Below, piece by piece: positions 51,667 through 61,850 of a stretch of 64,000 bases of DNA; the stretch's first letter is position 1, and every line of letters starts with the position of its first letter. Made by a program: the position numbers and the translations under genes. Location: contig NZ_CP094718.1 of NCBI RefSeq assembly GCF_025558425.1, forward strand, positions 1 to 64,000. Direction: 5' to 3'. Under the pieces are notes generated by a model. The model made no database searches, had not been told where the DNA came from, and saw only the letters and a list, made by a program, of their open reading frames with translations. Origin of the DNA: Staphylococcus sp. IVB6240. GTDB lineage: Bacteria > Bacillota > Bacilli > Staphylococcales > Staphylococcaceae.

Positions 51667-52957
51667 TGATGATGACTTTAGGAATTGTAATTTTTCTTTT
51701 AACTTTAATCTTTGTGATATGGCAACCTAAAGGTTTAGATATTGGTATTACAGCTTTAATTGGGGCGGTCATCTCTATTATTACAGGCGTTGTTAGCTTT
51801 TCTGATGTACTAGAGGTAACAAGTATCGTTTGGAATGCCACTTTAACATTTGTAGCTGTTATTCTTATTTCATTAATATTAGACGAGATTGGATTTTTTG
51901 AATGGTCTGCAATACATATGGTCAAAGCTTCAAACGGTAACGTCTTAAAAATGTTTGTATATATTATGCTATTAGGATCAATAGTAGCTGCATTTTTCGC
52001 AAATGATGGTGCAGCTTTAATCTTAACGCCAATTGTATTAGCGATGGTAAGAAATTTGGGTTTCAGTAAAAAAACGTTATTCCCTTTTATTATTGCATGT
52101 GGATTTATTGCTGATACTACATCACTTCCATTAATTGTGAGGAATTTAGTAAATGTCGTTTCTGCTGATTACTTCAATATTGGATTTATTGAGTACCTTA
52201 GTCGAATGATTATTCCAAATATATTCTCTCTGATCGCTAGCATATTTGTATTATGGCTTTATTTCAGAACGTCTATACCAAAAACTTTCGATAAAAGAAT
52301 CTTATGAACCCAAATGATGCAATTAAAGACTTAAAATTATTTAAGATTTCTTGGCTAGTATTAGCAATATTACTTGTAGGCTATCTTGTTAGTGAGTTTA
52401 TTCAAATCCCTGTATCGATCATTGCTTGTACGATTGCACTTATCTTTGTGATCTTAGCTCGTAATTCTCCTTCAGTTCATACTAAACAAGTGATTAAAGG
52501 TGCACCATGGAATATTGTTCTATTTTCTATAGGTATGTACTTAGTTGTATTTGGATTAAAAAACGTTGGCATCACATCAATTTTAGCTGAAGTATTATCT
52601 AATATTTCAAGTCATGGATTATTCAGTAGTGTTATGGGCATGGGCTTTATATCAGCATTTTTATCATCCATTATGAATAATATGCCTACTGTCTTAATCG
52701 ATGCTATAGCGATTGGACAATCTAATGTAGTAGGAACCATTAAAGAAGGTATGGTTTATGCCAATATAATAGGTTCTGATTTAGGACCGAAAATCACACC
52801 GATTGGGTCTTTAGCAACATTATTGTGGCTACATGTGTTAACACAAAAAGGTGTAAAGATTTCGTGGAGAATATATTTTAAAACTGGAATCATTATTACT
52901 ATTCCGGTACTATTTGTCACACTCTTAGGTTTATATCTCACACTAATTATATTTTAA
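51660..52957 (+). pseudogene. arsB: Arsenite efflux permease ArsB, split by frameshift
   Basis: A 12-helix arsenite exporter closely like plasmid pI258 ArsB (about 429 residues), here in two frames. The first half (51660-52307, 215 codons; likely start among ATGs 51666-51672) ends KTFDKRIL. The second (52304-52957, 217 codons) begins MNPNDAIKD, where the intact protein runs through. One A appears missing near 52292-52299. The break lies in the central cytoplasmic loop, and the stop and next ATG overlap as ATGA, so coupled translation of two half-permeases is possible. Otherwise inactive. Confidence 0.85.
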
Positions 52958-52974
52958 GAAAAGAGGCTTTAACT

Positions 52975-53394
52975 ATGGATAAGAAAACAATTTATTTTTT
53001 ATGTACTGGCAACTCTTGTCGTAGCCAAATGGCAGAAGGTTGGGAAAAGAAAATTTTAGGTGACAGTTTTTATGTCTATTCTGCTGGAATTGAAACACAT
53101 GGTTTTAATCCAAAAGCAGTAGAAGCTATGAAAGAAGTAGGTATTGATATCTCAAATTATACATCAGACTTGATTGATAATGATATCTTAAGACAATCAG
53201 ATTTAGTCATAACATTATGTAGCAATGCAGATGATAATTGTACCATCATACCACCTAACGTCAAAAAAGAACACTGGGGCTTTGATGATCCAGCAGGAAA
53301 AGAATGGTCAGAATTTCAACGTGTTAGAGATGAAATCGGAAGTAGAATACAAGAATATAAAGGGGCTAGGAATTATGTCCCAGCCCCGTCATGA
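52975..53394 (+). CDS. arsC: Thioredoxin-linked arsenate reductase ArsC
   Basis: Reduces arsenate to arsenite for export. A low-molecular-weight phosphatase fold with the catalytic triad Cys10 (CTGNSCRS P-loop), Cys82 and Cys89 (LCSNADDNC), as in pI258 ArsC. Its 139 residues exceed the usual 131: after [11 protein letters not shown] the last residues ([11 protein letters not shown]) are read from a staphylococcal intergenic hairpin, so the native C-terminus was replaced. The catalytic core is complete. Confidence 0.93.
   Translation: MDKKTIYFLCTGNSCRSQMAEGWEKKILGDSFYVYSAGIETHGFNPKAVEAMKEVGIDISNYTSDLIDNDILRQSDLVITLCSNADDNCTIIPPNVKKEHWGFDDPAGKEWSEFQRVRDEIGSRIQEYKGARNYVPAPS
53362..53387. repeat. 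GGGGCT...AGCCCC hairpin at the arsC 3' end
   Basis: GGGGCT (53362-53367) pairs with AGCCCC (53382-53387), with an inner GG/TCC helix around AATTATG. It resembles the hairpin at 19794-19826 and may serve as terminator for arsC and for the leftward SCC genes. Confidence 0.6.
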
Positions 53395-53457
53395 TTAGTT
53401 ATCGTTCTGTAACTTTTCAACGACTAAGTCAGCTAATACTTCAATTAACTCATCCAT
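53395..53457 (-). CDS. 20-residue acidic amphipathic peptide
   Basis: ATG 53457 with AGGAGTG eight bases upstream encodes MDELIEVLADLVVEKLQNDN and a stop. It is the last leftward frame after cch, ending two bases from hairpin-bearing arsC DNA. The heptad-like spacing of Leu/Ile/Val suggests one amphipathic helix. No family recognised. It could be a leader peptide of the lost ccr genes or a PSM-like peptide, but its net charge is negative. Confidence 0.45.
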   Translation of the reverse strand: MDELIEVLADLVVEKLQNDN

Positions 53458-53492
53458 TTTATTCACTCCTGCACAATTTCATCTTTAAGTTA

Positions 53493-55261
53493 TTAAAAAT
53501 CAATTAAATCATCATTCTGTTTTTTCAATGATTCAAGCATCTTTTTGTTATCCAAGTTAATTTCAGCTTTAATAGGTTCAGCATCTTTAGTTAGATCAAA
53601 AATAGACGCATATTTTGAATCTAGCTTTAAATGGTAAAAGACAAGTGACTGTTTTTTGCCATTGTCATCTTTGACTGTTCTTTTTGTTATAATTCGATCA
53701 TGGTCAGATTCGATAAATCTTTTATCCCTTAGTGCATTCACGACATTGTTGACATCTTGGAAGTGATGTTCTGCCAACATATTTTTAAATACAAACGCAA
53801 TGATTTTGACTTCGATATACTCATCTTTTAAGGCAATTAGTCCATGGTTCTCAGTCATATTCTTTAACGCTTTGTCATCAGAAAATTTACCACGGTTTTG
53901 AGCTACAGATTACGTAATGACTTCAATCGCTTTATCTGCCAGTGATCGTTCAGATACTGTATGAGCATGATAATCAATAAAGTAGTCTCTTATTTTAGCA
54001 ATATCAATATCAGTAGCTAAAACACGACTTAGAATCTTGGCAGAAGTAGTGATAGTCGCATATCGCTTAAACATACGAACACCAGTATTATTTGTTTCAT
54101 CTTTCAATGTTTCATTAAACCAATGATGCTCCTCTTGAAACCATTGAATGACTTCATCTTCACGGTTTATAAGATATTTAGCTACTAACGGTAAAAGATA
54201 ACCATAGTTTAGTGCCACAGATTTTTAATATTATCAGAATTTGTTGCATCTTTAGTAAACCGTTCATTAATTTCAATAGTTCTCACGCGTAAACCATCAT
54301 TTTGGGCAGAATCAGTAAAGATACTGTATTCAGAGGTTGAAATCATAGAAGTGCCCCAATTCTTAGGCGTTTTAACTTCTCCATGTACATTGGAACTTTG
54401 ACGCCCTTGACCTTCAGTGATAGAGTACAATAACCCTGTTGTATCTTTAAAAGTTGCTGATGAGAGTTCATCAAATACAATAGGTACACCAAAATTGTTA
54501 CTCAAGTAACCTTCAAGTGCATTACGTGTGGCATTCCAACTTTGAAAAAGTATTTGATTACCTTTAGTTGGATTTCCAGCGACGGATACTGCTAAAGCTG
54601 CCGCTGTTGATTTACCAGTTGATGACTGGCCTGTAAAACTAAAAATAATTCCTGCAAATTCGATTTCACGTTTGTACTTCAGAAAGCTTGTCACTAAGGC
54701 AGAAATTCCAAATACGACCGCTAAATCTAGAAGAAGATGACCTTTGACTTCGTTAATATACCTATTTAACCAATCTTTAAATGTACCTTTAGACTCTAAT
54801 AGATAAGCACTATCGACAATAGGATCTAAAGATGATAATTGATCATATTGTTTAGATGTATAAATTGTATTTATCATTACAATATAACCGTGGGGTGTTT
54901 CTATGATGCCCGAGCCATCATATAAATCAGAAGTGGGCAGTTCATCGCGCATTAATTGTAGTGCATAGCTCAAATCTCTTATATAATTTTCATTGATACT
55001 GTGACCATATTTAACCAAGGAAGGTAACTTTCGAGTTGTTAAAATATCAGATTCAAATGTATGTTCTTTATCTTTACCGTTAGAAATAATTATCTTTTCT
55101 GTATTTTCTGAGGTATGCCAAAATTTAGCTTCAACAGTGATACAACTAGACATAGTCACCACTTTTTTCTCATCTCCATCTTTTTTAGGTAGAATAGTTT
55201 TATGACATCCCATTGAATCTATATGGTATGGAAATCGTTTAAAAAAGTCATGATGACTCAT
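53493..55261 (-). pseudogene. cch: SCC replicative helicase Cch (DUF927), broken twice
   Basis: A self-loading MCM-like helicase thought to replicate excised SCC elements. The first 350 codons (from ATG 55261) include Walker A GQSSTGKST at 211-219 and a Walker B-like VPIVFDELS. Near 54218 the frame shifts (one T missing at AAAATCTG; frame resumes as VALNYGYLLPLVAKYL). A second lesion is TAA at 53910-53912, where ITKSVAQNRGKFSDDK would be expected to read on. The last frame continues to 53493. Total coding length without lesions would be about 590 residues. Certainly non-functional as one protein. Confidence 0.85.
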
Positions 55262-55346
55262 TAGCGAACACCCCCTTTCGAAGGGTTGCTAATATTATTT
55301 GTACTGACCTTACGGTAAATTAAATTACGATTTGATTTACGGTTGA

Positions 55347-55568
55347 TTATAATAACGTTTGCTTGAGGACATTTTTTACCCATGAACTATAACGACGTCC
55401 AACCTCTCTTTGTTCATTAATTGAAAGATCCATATTATTAAATTGTGGCATTTTTATTGCCATATTTTTTAACTCATTAAAAGAATAATCTGTATTTGGA
55501 GATAACTTCTTAGTAACTATCTTTACACCTTCATATAGTAATTCTTGTTCGTTTCTTTTTTCTTTCAT
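55347..55568 (-). CDS. DUF1413-type ssDNA-binding protein (LP1413-like)
   Basis: A 73-residue protein upstream of cch. It contains YSFNELKNMAIKMPQF and NEQREVGRRYSSWVKN, the winged-helix DUF1413 pattern of the LP1413 proteins that bind single-stranded DNA in the SCC replication operon. AAAGGATG precedes the ATG. It is transcribed leftward toward cch, about 85 bases apart, and is the only gene of this module that is still intact. Confidence 0.75.
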   Translation of the reverse strand: MKEKRNEQELLYEGVKIVTKKLSPNTDYSFNELKNMAIKMPQFNNMDLSINEQREVGRRYSSWVKNVLKQTLL

Positions 55569-55831
55569 TGATTAAACATCCTTTCTTAATATGCCCTTTA
55601 TTTCTATGACTAGTTCTTGTTGTTTATGTTCAGAGTATATAAAGAAAGTACTGATCTTCCTATTTAATTTTTCACATTCGAAATTTTAGTAAATAACCTA
55701 AAAAAACAGCACAAACACAGTGTTGAATGAGTGTTTGCGCTTTAGAATCACTAATTGATTAATGTGCAACTTTAATGAATGTTTACTAATAAATCAGTTA
55801 TCAGCCTATTAATAAAAAATATATAAATTTT
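55569..55831. other. SCC intergenic region
   Basis: About 260 AT-rich bases upstream of the DUF1413 gene, including a sequence ACAGCACAAACACAGTG and AGTGTTTGCGC. It probably holds the promoter and possibly an SCC replication origin. Nothing can be assigned firmly. Confidence 0.4.
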
Positions 55832-57379
55832 TTATTTACGACTACTTATTAGTTTTGATTTATAGATGTTTAAGAAATTAACGTCATCAAATAATGAAAA
55901 TGTGCTCTTAGAATGTATATGATTTAAACTCGTAAATAGCTTATCCTGATAAATACTTAGAGATTGAGAAGTATTATCTTTACTACTATTAGACTTTATA
56001 TCTTTGAAATTAAAGTTGTTAATTTTAGTATGTAAATAATCATTAAATTCAAATATATCAAAGCACTTGTTTCTAGTATAACTGTTGTACATTTCCTCCT
56101 TTATTAAAATTCGAGTGTAATTTGCTAATGTTCTTAAATCATTGAAACCTTTAAAGTAATAAATATAAAAATCTTTAAACACTTGATGTAAAGGGTAGTA
56201 AGATGCCCTCTTTTTAAAATGAAATATTAAATTATAATTATCGAGAAAATCCGCATCTAAAAGGTCCTCTAAACTATAAGTAGTGCTATTTCTCAAAATA
56301 ATTAAATGCTTAGGTATTATATTTGAGAGTAGTTCAACTACTTTAGAAAAATCTTCATTGAGTAGTTCTTTAGAATTATTAGAAGTAAGTAATGTGTCAA
56401 TAAATGTCTCTGATAAAGTATGAGTGAGTGTTGCTTTAGAATTTTCATACTTAGATAAAAGCTTTTTATTGTGATTTAATAATTGCCAATACGTGTTAGA
56501 CAGTAATAACCTATTGACCGTACAATTGGTTATTATTAGTAAAGTATCATTAAATGTATAAAATGCTTTAGTAAAGTCATTATCTTGTTCTTTAGCAACA
56601 TGCTTCATTAAATTATCAATATCCTTATCCAGGTCTTTCTTAGTAGGCATTTCTATTGATGAGGTTGAGCTAATATAACTTTTCATCGTCGCATAATAGC
56701 TTATTTGAATATCTTTTCTTTTAAACTGAATACCGCTATAGAAATGGCCATTTGGATTGAATTCACTGGTATCAGCTAAGGATTTAGTTAATTTGCTTAA
56801 TCGAATCTTTTCATATTGGCTGTAAGTTTTTGCATTCTTCATATTAGATTGGGGGAGTTGTTTTAATCTTGCAACAACAGATTCAATATTATTTACAATA
56901 GGAGTTAAATGAAATCGATAGTTTAAAGATTCCTTTGATCCACCGAAAGTAATGGCTATCTTTATATTTTTTATTTCTTTATCAATTAAATCAATTAAGT
57001 TATCTTGTAGTAAGAAATATTATAAGTAACGAGTAACGCTTTCTTTATCAATAAAATATGATACGATTTCTTCTTTTACCTGTTCGAATTGTTCATCTAG
57101 CATTTCTTGATCGTAACTATATTTCAAAAATTTATATAAAGCGTCGAATAATCGGTTAAGTATTAAGACAGAACCAGCGTGTGCGCCATATTGATTGATA
57201 ACATGTTTGAAATCATCTTTTATTTCAATGCTTATTTTATTAGTGATAAATGGCGCACTTAGCATTTGGTTTGAGCTAATGAATATTTCTTCGTTAAATT
57301 CTAAATTTTCAGAAGCTATATTAAGTAATTGAACTACTGCTTTAACTAGCTGCTTTTCATCTTTATTAACTTTAAACAT
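55832..57379 (-). pseudogene. Large SCC hypothetical gene interrupted by TAA
   Basis: One reading frame of about 515 codons from ATG 57379 (AAAGGGA upstream) is cut by a single TAA at 57020-57022 after 119 codons. After it the same frame continues YFLLQDNLIDLIDKEIKNIK to 55832, with a possible restart ATG at 56842. It is rich in Asn, Lys and Tyr, with no signal peptide, membrane helix or known motif. It belongs to the hypothetical proteins found beside cch in SCC elements. Function unknown. Confidence 0.7.
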
Positions 57380-57809
57380 TCTTAAATCCCTTTCTATTTT
57401 TCTCTAAATATACAATAAACTATAAATAAATAGATAAGAAAAATGGCTAATCCTGGAGATAAATCAAAAAGTAAGTAAAAAACGTTTCAATCTTATTAAG
57501 ACGTTTAATGTTTATTTATCTATTAGCAATTATGATTATTTTATTAACACTTGTTATTCTGTTATTCAATTACTCAATTAATTTTGTAAATTTACAGCTT
57601 TTATAGATTTTTTGATAATACCAATGTTAGTCGAAAACTTTTGGTAAAGCATCATTCACTCAAGTATCAATTTAATAGCTGTCATTTTTCATAATTTTAA
57701 TGGTCTGAAGTGTTTTGACTACTATAAGACTTATAGTTTATATCATTTTTCTTACAGATATACATAAATGTAATAAAACTAAGTAATAAGCTATGAGATA
57801 AAAAGTTTA
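57380..57809. other. AT-rich gap between SCC module and importer operon
   Basis: About 430 bases with two tiny frames of 11 and about 32 codons that I would not call genes. ACGTTTCAATCTTATTAAGACGT forms a weak imperfect palindrome near 57480. No att site or known motif seen. Confidence 0.5.
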
Positions 57810-57864
57810 TTGTGTAAATTGATAGAGTATAGTATTATTTAAAACGTAATAATTACGATTTAAA
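57810..57864 (+). promoter_or_regulatory. Zur-box-bearing promoter of the importer operon
   Basis: TTGTGT (57810-57815), a 17-base spacer and TATTAT (57833-57838). Overlapping the -10 and start is a 27-bp palindrome TTTAAAACGTAAT-A-ATTACGATTTAAA (57838-57864) with a single mismatch between the arms. It fits the Zur consensus AAATCGTAATNATTACGATTT at all but one position. Confidence 0.8.
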
Positions 57865-57881
57865 GTAAGGAGAAAAATGAA

Positions 57882-58574
57882 ATGACTGATAGTTATGACG
57901 TTTGGTGGCAAAAAGGTCAAGAATCAGATGATGATATGGCACGAGACCATCAAGAAGCTTGGGAGAGAACGATAGAAATGCTTGATAGATCTGACATCGA
58001 AGGGAAAACGATTTTAGATGTGGGATGTAATCAAGGCGGATTTTTACGACAATTATACGATACAACACCGTTTAAAGAAGGTGTTGGCATCGATTTAGCA
58101 CGTTTATCTTTGGAAAAAGCAGAGACATTAAAAGGACAACGTCCACTTACATACTATTTAACAGATAAACCACAAGAAACGAAGCACATATTTGATACGG
58201 CTGTAAGTACGTCTGTCTTGTACTTAATAGAGGATATTCCGCAACATGCGAAAGATTTAAAAGAGGTATTGAAACCAGGTGGCGTTTATTACGCTTCATT
58301 CGCGGATTTAACTAATAACTCGAGTCGTCAGTTTATGGATGACACGATTAATCAATATGGTGCCACACCGTCTCAGAATCATTCTCTAAAACATATCGTT
58401 GATAGCTTTGTGGATGCAGGATTTGAAGTTGCAGTAATGAAAGAGCCTGTACCTGACGTGATTGATTTAACACATTATAGCGATTTTTATTTATCACCGA
58501 ATGATTATTTACAAACATTATATGAAGAATCATTTTTAATCAAAGCAAGAGTGAAAGAAGGTACTGAGAAATGA
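57882..58574 (+). CDS. SAM-dependent methyltransferase of the importer operon
   Basis: A class I methyltransferase of 230 residues. Motif I TILDVGCNQGGF is at 43-54, an acidic end of strand 2 is GVGIDLARLSLEKA, and the LKPGGVYYAS segment follows. AAGGAG precedes the ATG. It is the first gene behind the Zur box and overlaps the substrate-binding protein gene by four bases (ATGA), so it is tightly coupled to transport. The methyl acceptor is unknown. A role in modifying a metallophore or its precursor is inference; ACME opp3 clusters have a similar extra first gene. Confidence 0.85.
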   Translation: MTDSYDVWWQKGQESDDDMARDHQEAWERTIEMLDRSDIEGKTILDVGCNQGGFLRQLYDTTPFKEGVGIDLARLSLEKAETLKGQRPLTYYLTDKPQETKHIFDTAVSTSVLYLIEDIPQHAKDLKEVLKPGGVYYASFADLTNNSSRQFMDDTINQYGATPSQNHSLKHIVDSFVDAGFEVAVMKEPVPDVIDLTHYSDFYLSPNDYLQTLYEESFLIKARVKEGTEK

Positions 58575-60124
58575 AGAAACGTATATTAATGACGGTAGCA
58601 GCAAGTGTTACGCTCTTATTAGCAGGTTGTGGCAATGGTCAAAAAGAAGATAAAGATGTTACGGTATCGCTACCTACTGAAGCAAAGGCGGATAAACTTG
58701 ACGCGCAAGGCTATGATGCAGCGATGCCCGTTTATAGTGCAGTGTATGATGCATTAGTTAAATACGACAAAGATAAGGGCTTTAAAGCAGGTTTAGCAGA
58801 TAAATGGCGCGTTGATGAATCAGGAAAAGTTTATGAATTCCATTTGAAAAAGAACGTTAAATTCTCAGATGGTTCAGCATTAGATGCTAAGGCCGTGAAA
58901 TTTTCGATTGATCGTGCGAAAGCGATGAATAAAGATACGACTGTAGAAACGTTAAAAAAATTAGATAAGGTCGTTGTTAAAAATGATCACGTGGTCCAAA
59001 TTAGATTGAAATCTCCATCAAATCAAGTGTTAAATGAATTAACACAAGTGAGACCGTTGCGTATTATGAGTCCACATTCAGTAGAAGATGGTAAAGTAAA
59101 CGGTAAATTTGAAAAAGCGATTGGAACAGGTGCATTTGTTGTTGATAAAACTGGGAAAGAAAAAACGACAATGAAGCCAAATAAATATTTCGACAACGGT
59201 CACCCAGTCAATTATCATCTTGCATTCCAAACGATTGAAGATGGGGACTCAAGAAATTCTGCAGTACAAAGTGGTTCTGTAGATATTTCTGGTGGTGCTT
59301 TAGGAATGCTCTCAGATGAACAAATCAAACAAGATAAGAAAAATAAGAACTTAACGATTGAAGATAGACCTAGCACAGTAAGTCACTTTATGGCATTTAA
59401 CCCTAAAAATGATGTATTAAATCATCGCGCAATTCGTGAAGCGATAAGTAAGAGCATCGATGCGAAAGATATTGCGGGTAAATCTATAAATGGTCTGTTC
59501 CAGAAGAACGTACAATTTGTGACTAAAGATAATCAACAGCCACACGATTATGATATGAAAGCGGCTGAAAGTTTACTTAAATCAGAAGGCTATCATAAAA
59601 ACGATGACGGCATCTTTGAAAAGAATGGCAAACCTTTATCATTTAACTTAGTCATTCAAACTGCAGAGTTCCCAAGTTGGAAAGATAAAGCAGAAAAAGT
59701 GCAACGCCAGCTTAAACAAGCCGGTATTAAGTTAAATGTGAAGACGTTAGATTCACAATCATACTATGATACATTATGGACGAAAAAAGACTATGATTTG
59801 ATTTTCTATAGAACGTATTCAGATGCATTAATGCCTTACAACTTTATGAGTTCAGTGTTTAAAAATAATGATGGTCAACCAGGGGTGTTAGCTGATGATG
59901 AAACATTAACGAAACAGCTAGACGATTTCCCATCAACTGTATCAAAAGAAGACCAACAGCGTTCGTTTGATGACATATTTAAACACTTTAATCAACAATA
60001 TTATGGTGTGCCAATTGCTTATCCTAATGAGACATTTGTAGTGAGTGATAAAGTAAAACAATTCAAATTCTCTGGACTTACGGATGCACCAATTGATTAT
60101 AAAGCGTTGAAAGTTAATGAATAA
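58571..60124 (+). CDS. opp3A: Nickel/peptide-type ABC substrate-binding lipoprotein
   Basis: A family-5 solute-binding lipoprotein of 517 residues. Lipobox LLAGC with Cys20, then a bilobal binding domain with the family segments YEFHLKKNVKFSDGSALDAKAVKFSIDRA and SHFMAFNPKNDVLNHRAIREAISKSID. The layout resembles NikA/CntA and Opp proteins. ACME opp3 offers the closest context I recognise. Zur control points to a metal-metallophore cargo rather than peptides, which remains an inference. Symbol tentative. Confidence 0.85.
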   Translation: MKKRILMTVAASVTLLLAGCGNGQKEDKDVTVSLPTEAKADKLDAQGYDAAMPVYSAVYDALVKYDKDKGFKAGLADKWRVDESGKVYEFHLKKNVKFSDGSALDAKAVKFSIDRAKAMNKDTTVETLKKLDKVVVKNDHVVQIRLKSPSNQVLNELTQVRPLRIMSPHSVEDGKVNGKFEKAIGTGAFVVDKTGKEKTTMKPNKYFDNGHPVNYHLAFQTIEDGDSRNSAVQSGSVDISGGALGMLSDEQIKQDKKNKNLTIEDRPSTVSHFMAFNPKNDVLNHRAIREAISKSIDAKDIAGKSINGLFQKNVQFVTKDNQQPHDYDMKAAESLLKSEGYHKNDDGIFEKNGKPLSFNLVIQTAEFPSWKDKAEKVQRQLKQAGIKLNVKTLDSQSYYDTLWTKKDYDLIFYRTYSDALMPYNFMSSVFKNNDGQPGVLADDETLTKQLDDFPSTVSKEDQQRSFDDIFKHFNQQYYGVPIAYPNETFVVSDKVKQFKFSGLTDAPIDYKALKVNE

Positions 60125-60126
60125 CA

Positions 60127-61083
60127 ATGCTCAAACGTACAATTAAATTCATACTTTATTTAACCGTAAGTTCGTTTATTATCTTCATTTTAGTTGAGAA
60201 GACATCTGGTAATCCAGCGATTCTGTATCTACAACGTCATGGTTATACGTCGATTACGCAAGACAATATTGAAGCGGCACAACATAAACTTGGCTTAGGA
60301 CAACATGTGTTACTAAGATATATCGATTGGGTTGGACATGCACTTACGGGCAACTTAGGATACAGCTTTAGTACCAACGAAGCGGTTACCGCTATGATAA
60401 TGGAAGCTATCATGCCAACGCTTGTGCTAATCATTGTCTCTAGTTGTATCATGTTGCCATTTGGCTATATTGTTGGTTACTTCGTTGGGACGCGTCCGCA
60501 TACACGTTACGCTAATGGAATTCGTGGATTCGCCCAAGTGATGACCTCAATGCCGGAATACTGGTTAGCTATTTTATTCATTTATTATTTAGGAGTACGT
60601 TGGCAATTGTTACCATTTGTAGGTAGTGGTTCATGGCAACACTTTGTGCTGCCAATCTTCACAATTGTTGTTATAGAAGGGTGTCATATCTTATTGATGA
60701 CAGCACATTTGATGGCGCAAACGTTAGATCAAGATGCGTATCAACTTGCGCAGTTAAGACATTTCTCGTTAAAAGCGCGTATCATCGTACAAATTAAAGA
60801 GATATTTGCACCACTAATGACCATTTCAATTAACAGTGTCATTCATTTAATTGGAAAAGCCGTAATACTTGAAGTCATCTTCAGCATGTCTGGAATAGGT
60901 AAATTGTTGATTAATGCTATTAACCAACGAGATTATCCACTAATTCAGGGCATTGTCATCTTTATCATCGTCTTTATTATGCTAATGAATTATTTAGGCG
61001 ATGTGATTATCTTGAAGAATGAACCTAGACTTCGACGACGTCATACCCAGCAGTCAGGCAATGAGAAAAGAGGTGCGATGTGA
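60127..61083 (+). CDS. opp3B: ABC importer permease (NikB/OppB type)
   Basis: A 318-residue inner-membrane permease with about six helices. The N-terminal OppB-like segment is followed by ALTGNLGYSFSTNEAVTAMI, and the cytoplasmic EAA-like loop (AYQLAQLRHFSLKARIIVQ) contacts the ATPases. It starts two bases after the binding-protein stop. The C-terminus overlaps the next permease gene by a base. It should pair with the NikC-type permease downstream. Confidence 0.88.
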   Translation: MLKRTIKFILYLTVSSFIIFILVEKTSGNPAILYLQRHGYTSITQDNIEAAQHKLGLGQHVLLRYIDWVGHALTGNLGYSFSTNEAVTAMIMEAIMPTLVLIIVSSCIMLPFGYIVGYFVGTRPHTRYANGIRGFAQVMTSMPEYWLAILFIYYLGVRWQLLPFVGSGSWQHFVLPIFTIVVIEGCHILLMTAHLMAQTLDQDAYQLAQLRHFSLKARIIVQIKEIFAPLMTISINSVIHLIGKAVILEVIFSMSGIGKLLINAINQRDYPLIQGIVIFIIVFIMLMNYLGDVIILKNEPRLRRRHTQQSGNEKRGAM

Positions 61084-61850
61084 TGAAAAAATATCAAACG
61101 TACATCGCAATAGGTTCACTATTAAGTTTGATAGTTGTATTAGTGACGTATGGTTTAATGCAAGACACGCAACATTTGAACCCACTTGAGTCACCTAATG
61201 GACAACATTGGTTGGGTACCGATCAATTAGGCAGAGACTTCTTAGTAAGACTGATTGTCGGTAGTCTTGTCACATTGAGTTTAACAGGTATAGTGATTCT
61301 ATTAAGTGTTTGTATGGGACTTATCTTTGGCTTAATTGCAGGCATAGAAAGACGATGGTTAGATCAAATCATTATGTTTGTTGCCGATATGTTGTTGGCT
61401 ATTCCGTCATTTATTATCGCATTAGTCATTTTAAGTTTAGTAAGTAACTCCATGATAGGTTTGATACTTGCTTTAACGATTGGATGGATAGGACGTTATT
61501 TACGTTACTTCAGAAATTTAACGCGAGATATTCAAAAACGTCCATTTGTTCAATATGCACGATTGAGTGGGAACTCAACATTCAAAACGACAGTAACACA
61601 TGTGATTCCACATTTATTGAGTAATATATCCGCTTTGGTAACGGCTGACTTTGGCAAAATGATGCTCAGCATATCTGGTCTTGCCTTTCTAGGACTAGGT
61701 ATTAAACCGCCGACGCCTGAGTTAGGAACAATTCTTTTTGATGGGAAAAGTTATTTCAACGGCGCACCGTGGCTCTTCTTCTTTCCTGGTGTATTGTTAG
61801 GAGGTTTCGCCTTATTATGTCAAATCATCAACAAAAAAATAACGCAGTAA
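61083..61850 (+). CDS. opp3C: ABC importer permease (NikC/OppC type)
   Basis: A 255-residue permease from ATG 61083, just after the preceding stop TGA, with AGAGGTG upstream. The OppC-like ESPNGQHWLGTDQLGRDFLVRL segment lies near residue 37, and the EAA-type loop is FVQYARLSGNSTFKTTVTHVIPH. About five helices. Its 3' end overlaps the first ATPase gene by 34 bases. Confidence 0.88.
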   Translation: MKKYQTYIAIGSLLSLIVVLVTYGLMQDTQHLNPLESPNGQHWLGTDQLGRDFLVRLIVGSLVTLSLTGIVILLSVCMGLIFGLIAGIERRWLDQIIMFVADMLLAIPSFIIALVILSLVSNSMIGLILALTIGWIGRYLRYFRNLTRDIQKRPFVQYARLSGNSTFKTTVTHVIPHLLSNISALVTADFGKMMLSISGLAFLGLGIKPPTPELGTILFDGKSYFNGAPWLFFFPGVLLGGFALLCQIINKKITQ

